Part shown: in pieces, positions 42,029 through 52,088 of the stretch
How positions within the stretch are numbered: the first letter of the stretch is position 1
Layout: each line of letters starts with the position of its first letter
Assembly (NCBI GenBank): GCA_038496675.1
Contig: CM076658.1
Coordinates: 9,450,848-9,514,847 of the forward strand
Direction: 5' to 3'
Length of the DNA: 64,000 bases
DNA from: Rachycentron canadum
Taxonomy: Eukaryota > Chordata > Actinopteri > Carangiformes > Rachycentridae
Notes under the pieces: model-generated
Database searches by the model: none
What the model was told of the DNA's origin: nothing
Seen by the model: only the letters and a program-made list of their open reading frames with translations
Program-made: the position numbers and the translations under genes

Positions 42029-45000
42029 CGTACCTACGTACCTATTATTCTTGCTTGGCTGGATAAAATGAGGAAAGAGGTATGTCTAAATGACCCCAGT
42101 GACTTTGAGTGGGAAGAGATAAACATAAAATCACAAATGTCTTTGTGAGGGGGTGAACAGAAGAACTGAAAAGAGTTCAAAGGCAGATCTGACCACATCA
42201 TGCTCGTGATTGTTGCTGTCTGACCTTGTGGCTCATGCAGGCTGTGGGAAGTTTTCCTCAATGTCTGGAGGTCTGCTGTAGCAAAGCGACACTGATGTTT
42301 AATTCAGCTAAAAATGTGACCGAAACACATGAAAACGAATCCAACTCTAACTACTAACTTGCGTATTGATTTCCGTTATGCACATTATACTTGCACTTAT
42401 TTTCCAGTATAAAACTTAATACCAGCCTTTATAAAATGCCAAAGCAGCTTAAAAAGTAGGGCAGCATGTCAAAAGGGAGAGTTTATATTTTCTGTGCAGC
42501 TTTGCCTTCCGGCAATAGTCTAACATAGAATTCACCCAAATAATCAGATTTCAACTGTTAAAACAAACAAACTCACAGAATAGTTTGGAAAACACACACA
42601 CTCTTTCAGGACAGGAAGTAAAACAGCAAAGACAAGCAAAACATCTAATGTAGCAGTGGCAGTGGCATACTTTTAATGAGGCATTTCTTGATGTAACACC
42701 AGACCCTAAAGGCCTCCATTAAGGTGATAAGGGAAACTTTCATGCCAGCCCTAATGGACTTTACCGATTTTATATGTTGTAAACAGTAGAGCTCGTCTGC
42801 ACCATTGCTTTTTCACAACTAATTCTGCTTCCTGTTCCACCATGACTGACTTCCTGTCGGAGAGTTTAAGTGCTGTAGTCTCAGTGTACATTCATCACCT
42901 CAAGACAAGCACATTTACACTCATGGAAAATCAAAAGAAAAGGAAGGAGTGAATGAACCAACCAGCAAACTATAGATGAAGACATTGGGCTAAATCTGTG
43001 CACTAAAAAAAAATTCTCTGTCTATCTCCTAATCGATTAATCCACTAATTGTTGCAACGCTACGCACGATAAAGCAAGTTTCAGTGACCATTTTATATTT
43101 TGAATATAATATAAACTATTAAATGAATGACAGCCCAGTGAGAGATGCCTTTGAAATGGCCCAACAAATCAACAAACAAACAAAACAAAGTTGACTCTAA
43201 AGATTTTTGAATACGTTTTGGTCTTGATTCCATTTTATACATATTTTGCAGCTTAATAAGAAACTGTAAAGTTAATTGACTATTGAGACATTCCTGGACT
43301 CCAATGAGCAAAAGGTGAGTGGTTTTCAGGAAACAACAAATGTTGTGCCAAGACTATTGAATGCCTCATAAATTACAATCGACTCATACCATCCTATTTT
43401 ACTTTTATAAAATCTAAATCTGTTACATTCATTGCTATTACTTATATCAAAGATGTAATAGGTATATATAAAGATAAGTTCTTTTATTGTGCTCCTTGTC
43501 AAATTAGGAATTCAGAGATTGCTCCTTTTTATGTTTTTAACTATATTAAATTTTAAAACTAAGTTTATTGTTATTTTATTATGATAATGTCAACAACTTG
43601 TACTAGTACTTGTGTTACATGTTATACAATCTAAAATGTAATACAGGGAGTATTGAAAGGGAAGTGCAGAGACAGGAGGGCAGGGCGACTCTGCAAAGAG
43701 GAGGACATGACTTGGAAGGAGAACTTGAACTAGAGCAGAGGGACCTGAAAGATGCAGGGCAGAGCAGAAACTCCCACTGTGCTCCTCTGGTTTAGCTCCA
43801 GTGTAAACACAGCTCTGGTTTCTGCCCCAGGCCTGACACAGCTGGACCTTCCCTCTCCTTTAACTGGCCTCAGGTCACACAGAGCCTCAACTCCATTTCC
43901 CAGAGGACTGCAATTCCAATCAGGGCTTCTTGCTACAGAGTGAACTAAGTGGAGCTGTTCTGGACTTTGGTGCCAAAACCTAATTGACCTTATATGTTGA
44001 TTGCTTCATCTCACTCCTCTAATCAGATGATGAGTAATCCAGATGCAACAATCCATTCAGTAACAATCTGAGAGGTCTGAGCCTATCACTGTTTTGTTTC
44101 CATGTATGAGTAAACAATGTCCTTACTAGGAATCTAAATATGAGGAAAATCATCCAAAATAAGGAATGAAGGAGATCGACGATAAGATTGAGTCTAGTTA
44201 GATCTAGTCTCGTCTTTAGAGCTACATACTAACATCAGCTTGCTAACATGCTCACAACACTGTGTTAACATAATGACATGAAGCAGGTTTAATGTTTAGT
44301 TTAGTAAGTTAGCATGCTAATATAAGTGCACACAGTGCAGGTTTATGAGAGTGGCATTAGTTTTACAGGTCATAAACCAAAGTATTGGACAATTCAACGT
44401 TGTGATTGTGCTAAATAAAAAGATAATGAATTCAAGCCAAAAGGTAAAAGCTAAAAGGGAACAATAATTGTAATAAATTTTATGGAAATCAGACTTTTGG
44501 GGCATTCCACTGAAATCCACAAATATCAACATCATGGTGGCGCTATAGCTAAAGGTGGGGTATAACCAAAGAATCGTTAAGATGGATTTTCCTGGCACCA
44601 TGGATATATACACCAAATTTTAAAGGAGTCCATGAAACAGTCGCTGAGATATTTCAGTCTGGACCTAAGTGGTGTCAGCTGTTAAGCGGACATTGTCAGC
44701 CATAAAGCCAAGCCATCAGCATGGCTGAAAGAGGAAGAAAGTCAGACTGAGGATGAGAGAGAAGGTGAAGTTGGTCATGGTCATGTTATCACAAAGTGTG
44801 CATTTAACTTTGTTAACATTCTTCCCATGACAGAAAATAATTCAGGCAAATCAATTAGACCACAGCTGGGATGGAAATAAATGGTCTTTATCTCTGGTCC
44901 AAAGGAAAAAATGTACAAAGTTCCTATGTGATGAGATATCATAGTCTGGACATTATGGAGGGCCACCTGTAGGATAGGCCTCTAGGGTCTTATACACCCC

Positions 45001-48000
45001 CACATAAATCTAATTCAAACAAATTACTTCAGAAATTCAGTTGCTAAGTGGGCACCTGTTGAACTGAGCAGTACATAAAAAAGAGCAGAATCATTTTGAG
45101 TGTCTTTGTGTAAACACAGCTGAAACAATCCTTCCATCTGTGCTCACTGAGAAGACTCACCTCCGCAGAGGAGAGACAGACAAGCTGAGGCGCACGTGTA
45201 GGAGGGCGACATGAGGGTGGGAGAGAGCTGAAACGTGAGGGAGACGAGCTGAGGGAGGAAGAGTAAAAGAGTGGGAGGACAGACTGTCTGCCAAGTGTCC
45301 CTTTCAGAGATGGATTGAGAGTGAGCGAGGGGACAGAAGACAGGAGACCAGGGGCAGAATGAGGCTATAAAAGGAAGTGAGGGACTGAGCTGAACAGGGA
45401 GACTGAGGCCTGGGAGGACCAGGAGGACCAAGGCTGTGGAATTCCTTGAGCACAGCGTGATGGGACCCCTGCGTCCCTCAATTAATCACTGCGAGATAGA
45501 GTATGGACAAATGACGGGGGCAGATATACATATACACTACATAGTGATTTTCCAGAGACTTCTGAACTTTATTCCAAGTCAAATAAAAGTCTGTTTATAC
45601 TAATGGAGTTAATAATGTATTTACATAACCAGAGAGACCTTTTTTTAAAAATACTATTTTAAGTTGAATTTTTTACATGACAAGATTATTGCACCTTTTA
45701 CTTCATTTTGGTCCTTTAGGATAGAACTACCTAGTCTACTGTAGGCAGGTAAATATGGATGCATTAAGACAGGTAAATATAGTAGTGTTCTTCAAAGATA
45801 GAAGAAGACAAATCAAGTGTACACAGTTGTGTTTATATATTCCAAAATTATAAATTTACTTTGTAAAGACCCCTCATCTCAGACCTGCAATGAATGTTGC
45901 ATTTTCCCAATGAACAGGAAGAACACTGGTTTCTGTCTGCATTTCAAGCTGAAGTTCTGTGGTGAACAAGTTATCTACTGTGATGTTATAGATATTGCAT
46001 GTAAATGTTCTTAGGCCTCTTTTGTTAAAGTCATGATCTTAATGAGTCTTTAACGAACTTTCTAACAATATAAAAACGTACAATATGGCAAAAGGCCAGG
46101 TACCACCAAGCACATGCAGAACCTGGACCAGAGGCAGATATGTAAGGAGACAGTACTTCTCAGAAACAGTGATAGAGAGAGAGAGAAAGCTGAAAGAAAG
46201 GGAGTTTGTGTGTTTGTCTCCACACACACTGAAGTACTGTAACTGCAAGCTGTCACACATGACTGGGAATGAACAATGATTATCTGTGGAATCAAACCAC
46301 TGGTATCCCGACTTCACTTTTGCCCTGGATATTGAACATCTGTTACATATTTTCTCATCATGACATCATCTAAATAATAAACCAATAATATCATTAAAAA
46401 TGACAACAAAAAGACAATGGGGAAATGGTCTGAACAAGATAACTGCTGACAAGCAGTTACAGTGCATCACATGAAGATACTGCATGTAGATGAGTAGACA
46501 GACAGTGCTCACAGTCTCTGAATGATCTGTAATGCTACAATAATGATGTTGGAAGGCAGAACATCAATGTAAAGAACATAGATCAATGTTCAGAAATGGG
46601 ATCAAGACCACACAGCATCCAGATGATGATACATTTCCACTTGCAGGCAGCCATGAATCCTTTACAGATGGAATATAGATTACATACACTTTAGGAACAG
46701 TTTATGAATTTATTTGTATTTAAAGTTTATCCTTAGAATCCTTAGAAGAAGAAAAATCAATCAAATCAAGTCAAATCAAATATCCTACAAACAACACTGT
46801 GGTCATGCTCTTACACATCACATATACATTCCCTTGTCATGTTGCTGCATGAACAGTGTGGACAGGACCGGGTTTACATTCTGAATATACATCTCAGTAA
46901 CCACTCTCTGGAGTAGTCAAACTATGTGGGGTCCAGTGGGGTTGTAAAGCAACTCTGACACATTTAAATCCACCCCATTTCCTTTTCCTGTTTAGAAAGG
47001 CTTCTCCGGATAATCTATTTTCTCTTCTCACAATTCTGCTCGCAGGATGTTTCCCATAAAATCAAACTTCTCTGAGCCCAGAGATAAACACACCCCACGT
47101 ACTCTGCACGTGCGAGAAAAAAAAAAAGAAAGAAAAGAAAGAAATACGGCGCACACTCACATATCCTGCCTATGATGGAGAGAAAATTGGCTGACTAATT
47201 GAAGCCATCTTTCTTTCAGTAACCCACAAGAAGCTCCAAACAAATCTTATTCAGATTTGCTGACCTTTTAATCCCTCATCACAATAGTCTGCTTTCAATA
47301 ATGTTCATGATTGTGCATGCATGCTTGTTTAAAGTGACATTTCTATACCAATGGGGGCAAACATCCAAGCACACCAGGCCTTTCCTCACTGTTACAATGC
47401 TGAACCACAGGGACTGATCAAATAATCACCACCACAAAGTCACCTCTTACAAAGCCCTCACCCTAAAAAACACAAATCCTCAGGAAACTATATTTAAGGG
47501 AAAAAAAGAAAGAAAAAAACATCAATTGACACATGAGCACACATGCACATGTGTATAATACACAAAACATAATGCAGCACAAATGCAGAAAGGTCAGAGG
47601 GGTTTATCCCTAAGGTGAACACCTGAGTGGAAATTGCATGCAACCACTGCTTCAATCTCTTCCTCTCATATGCACATCAGTGACAGGGAAGCCCCACACA
47701 TGGGCTTCTCTCCAAGACCGTGGCTTCCTGCAGCACTGCACAATAGGCTCTTCCCCTGATTGTTATAGCCAAACACTCTCCATATCACAGCCACTATTTT
47801 GGCAGGGGATGTGCTTGCCATTTTTCTGCCCTTATCACCGGCAGACATCTTCCCCTCGCCCCGGACACACACTTTCCTCCCCCATAAAACAATCACATTC
47901 GAGAGGTAAGTCACGTGTCTGCCGATCTATTTGTTGACCCTAATCACACATTACTCATTCACATCTAAAAAGCAGGCCTAAGTTTTTATACTTTCCCAAG

Positions 48001-51000
48001 TGAGCTACATGGCTTTTTAACTACTGCATACTGCATTTCCATGATTTGCATCTTTCTTTTCATTTGACCAGGTGGAAACCAATGCCAAAAAAAAATGAAC
48101 ATGCAGAAACATTTATCACACTCATCCACTTAGCTGAGAGGAGGATAATTTTTAAAGCAGACATTGCTGTTGGGCTTCCAGATACAGTAGGAATCTGTAG
48201 CCAAAAATGTGTTTTTCATGGTCACAGGCAAAATTCTCACGACTCACACATCCGCTGGGAGCATCATCCCCTCATTTCATCGTGCTCAAACACATCTTGA
48301 AATTTATTCTCAAACATATCATTCTCAAAGGGTCCTATATGAAACATCCTGTTAACATTACTGCCTCAAGAGCCTTCCTTCCTCCGCCAGTGGACACTGA
48401 TAAACAATATCTGAGCACAGGGTTAATGTGCATTGGTGAAGACGAGGGTGTATATGCAGATTTCAGAGAAGGAAATGCAGAAAATAGGATCCTCTGATGT
48501 ACCGTGAAAACTGTCCCTGAGGCCCTGTAATGTGGCACATTAGGGCCAAAGTAGGTTTGACCAACAGAGTTGACTTCAAGGGTTTGGTATGCAAACAAAC
48601 TATTTCCATGGTGCTGCCCTGGGAAGTAGCTGTGTGAAGTTTTTTTTTTTTTTTGTTAAATAAAGATTATAAAATTAAAATCCTCAAACTCAGCAGGCAA
48701 ATTGGTGCATGGACAGGAATTTTCAAGCAAAAAGTCCCAAAGATTTGGTGCCTTCTGCTTTTGTGTCATGTGATATTTTTTCAGCAATCAGTGTTTTTAT
48801 TTAACAGTATCAAGTTTGTTGCACTTGATTGTACTCACACTCACACATAAAAAGTGTGGGAAGTGTGAAATGGGCATGTATGCCATCATTGGTGTGGAGG
48901 GGCTTTCTTCTTCTCATGTCTGAAAAAAAAGGGCAGTGGAACCTGAAAATTTCGAAAATAACAAAAATTAAATCTCATATTTAGCATTTCTTGAGAATTA
49001 TATGTTATAGCAGGGGATTTCCAAATGTAAAATGTCATGTGGAGTGAAATGGTGGGAAAGAGTTGTACAACAGAGGCAGGGGTCTGGTTCAAAGAACTGA
49101 CTCAGTCCCAAGGGTCAGATTTGGATGTGATATTAAACAGAAACATATTTTCTTAGACACAGCTGAGATTGAGAAATTCTGTGTCTGATGGGAACCATCA
49201 TGATGGTTGCAAATGACGTGTGACTGGTTATTGTTTCCTGCACCATTTTTACACGTCACTTTCCAGCAGCCTCATTTACTTCGAGCTCATAACTACTGAA
49301 ACTGGATAATCCTTGTTATCCTTTCAACAACTTCCTTAAAATGCATATGGGGGGAAGAGTCAGGTGGTTGTCACATCCAGAAACTAAAGCGGGTTTGTTT
49401 TGTCAAGATATTTGGGTAATCAGTGTGAGCCGCCTCTTCATTTGATTTGATTAACTTGCCTGCACAGAGCACATGGATGGTGCCAAACATTAAAAGTATC
49501 CTTCTATCTCCTGGTATCACCACCTTAGAGCCAAGCTGTACAATACACAGAGGACCTGAGGTGTGTCACACGCTTTTAATCGAGCCCTGAACAAATCTGA
49601 TAAAAGCATGAGACAAAGAAGTCTTTTCATCACACCAGATAAAGTAACTTTTCATCTGAGAGCCTTGTGTATGATATTAAATGTCTGATAGAACTGCTGA
49701 ACATCTGACATCCTGCATAAGCACAAACAGAAAAGCAAAACACGCTCACGTGCCACATGGTCACAAAGATGCAGAAACAGCATCCACATGGATTCAGCAT
49801 CATGTGTGCATTATTGTCTACTTCCATCAAACCCACATTTGTGAGCTAGATTAATGGAAAAATAAAGTAGGTCATGTAAACTCAGTAGCTTTGGAAGTAA
49901 ATACACAAGACCATCATTTAATGTTACATCTGTATTCTCTCTTTCACTGAAACTTTGATGACAAATTGTAAGAGTAAGGTAAAAACTCAGTAAGACTCTG
50001 TGAGAAAAACAACAAACCATTTACATGGACCAGAGTATATTTTTCCAAAGTGATAAGATTGAGGTGTAATGTCACCAAACACATGGAGCTGCTCCACTGA
50101 TAATGAACATGTATTTTGTCCAATAACAGGATACCCACCATGAGCTCATTCACCCAAAGACTAGGTGGCTTTCTATTCATGTGTTTTTATGGCTTGGCCA
50201 AGGTGAAAAAGTCAATGTATCAATAAAAGAAAATTGCGAAAAAAGTGCAATTTAAACAGATTTAAGTTGCTTGCACTCGTGCACTATCACCCTGAACTTG
50301 TGAATGTCCAAATTAGTTGGACCAAACATTAAACAGACTTCTCTGTGCCAGCTCCCTAATACAGGATCTGTGTAATGTTCATTTGAGCCCATGTGTGAAT
50401 AGAGCAGGTAGTTGTGTGAGAAATTCACGTTAAGCAGGGAGGCGTGTGGCCGACTATGTGAGAAAACAAAACTTCTTTTGTGAAGAAGGCTCACAAAATG
50501 GTGACGAACATGTGTAACTGGGGAGACAAAGAGATTTGGAAACAGCAAGAGACTCCCCCAGCATGAACAAGGACATGTGGGACACAGATAATCTGCTGTT
50601 GTGTGCTACATGTGTGAAAGGTCAATGAACTTGTCGGAGTTGCCCTTTCACACAACGCAGTGTCACAACTTTCACACAACTCAGAGCGAGGCTAGCCGTT
50701 TCCAGTCTAATGCTAGGCTAACCGGGCCCTGGGTGAAGACTTATATTTAACAGACAGACATAATGAGAGTGATATCAATATTTTCATCTAAATCTCTGTT
50801 AGAAAGCATGAGGGTATTTCTAAAGTTTTTTTTATCTCCTGCAACTTTGTGAGATAGACCACTAGATTTTTCTGAGACAGATGAAAATCTTATATTAGCT
50901 TCTGCTGAATGTCCTTTGCGTGGACCCCCTGTTCGAGCAGAGGAGTGATGTGGACTGGAGGACTGATTACAGCATCAAGAATGCTGCATCCACATGCTCC

Positions 51001-52036
51001 TTGGATGATTCAGTGTGTTTTAAGTCAGAATGTGGAAACAACATCGAGATGTGCTGTAATTCAATGCTCAGTGTTAAAGCAACATGTTGACTGCTGTTTC
51101 CAGTATTTGTGCTACTTATTAGCAGGGTCACTGCTAACAAATCAGTCTAAGTAATCTACGGCACTCTACAAAATGTATGTGCTCTATGAGAATTTGCATT
51201 AATCAAAAGTTTTTCACTGTCAACCTAACATTTACTTTTATCAGCCACGTTTCAGCGTATATAGCATCAATAACTCAAGTTGTGTACTAAAATCTTTTCG
51301 ACTTGAGGGGGCATTCGTGTGATTTTTCCTATTTGGACTCTACTTGAATGCAGGGTTATTCTTTTAATGTACATTTGGTCATTTGAGTACTGCATTGACA
51401 GATCTTTTGCATTTTTTTTTTTGCTGCAGAATGTTTTTTTTTTTTTTACTAGTTTTCAATATCTATACCGCTTATCCATGCGTATCCATGCAGGGTTGTG
51501 GGAGGGGGTTTCAATAACTTTATACACAAAATGAATATGAGTTACTCAGCTGCAGACAGGTAGTCCATAACAACTAACATGCATTATCTTTAGTGTCATT
51601 ATGAGATGTTTGGCAGATGTTACTCCTGACAAAGAATGAGAGTCACACACAAAAATAAAGAAGTGTGTTGGTGCATGATTTTTTTAAAATTAGGAACTAG
51701 TACTGGTTGAAAATGACTTTGCAATGCATAGCACACAAAAACAAATGAATACTCATAGAGCTAAACAACATTTCATCATGCCTCCAGCAGTCATGATCGC
51801 CCCAGTCCATGTCCCAGTCAGGGCAGGGCCTTGCATTATATCCCATTTTCTGTTTATTTATTTTGCAAAACTGAAAACACTGAGACTGAACTAATTTCAA
51901 ACAGTAACATTGCACCATGAGGCATTTCACAAGAAACCGTTTTGAGTTTCGCTGCTATTTACCAGCATGGAGAGCCAGGACCCCTCCCACTGGAGGAACT
52001 CCTCCATCCAGACACTCCCATAACCAGCACACCGAG

Positions 52037-52088
<52 letters not shown>

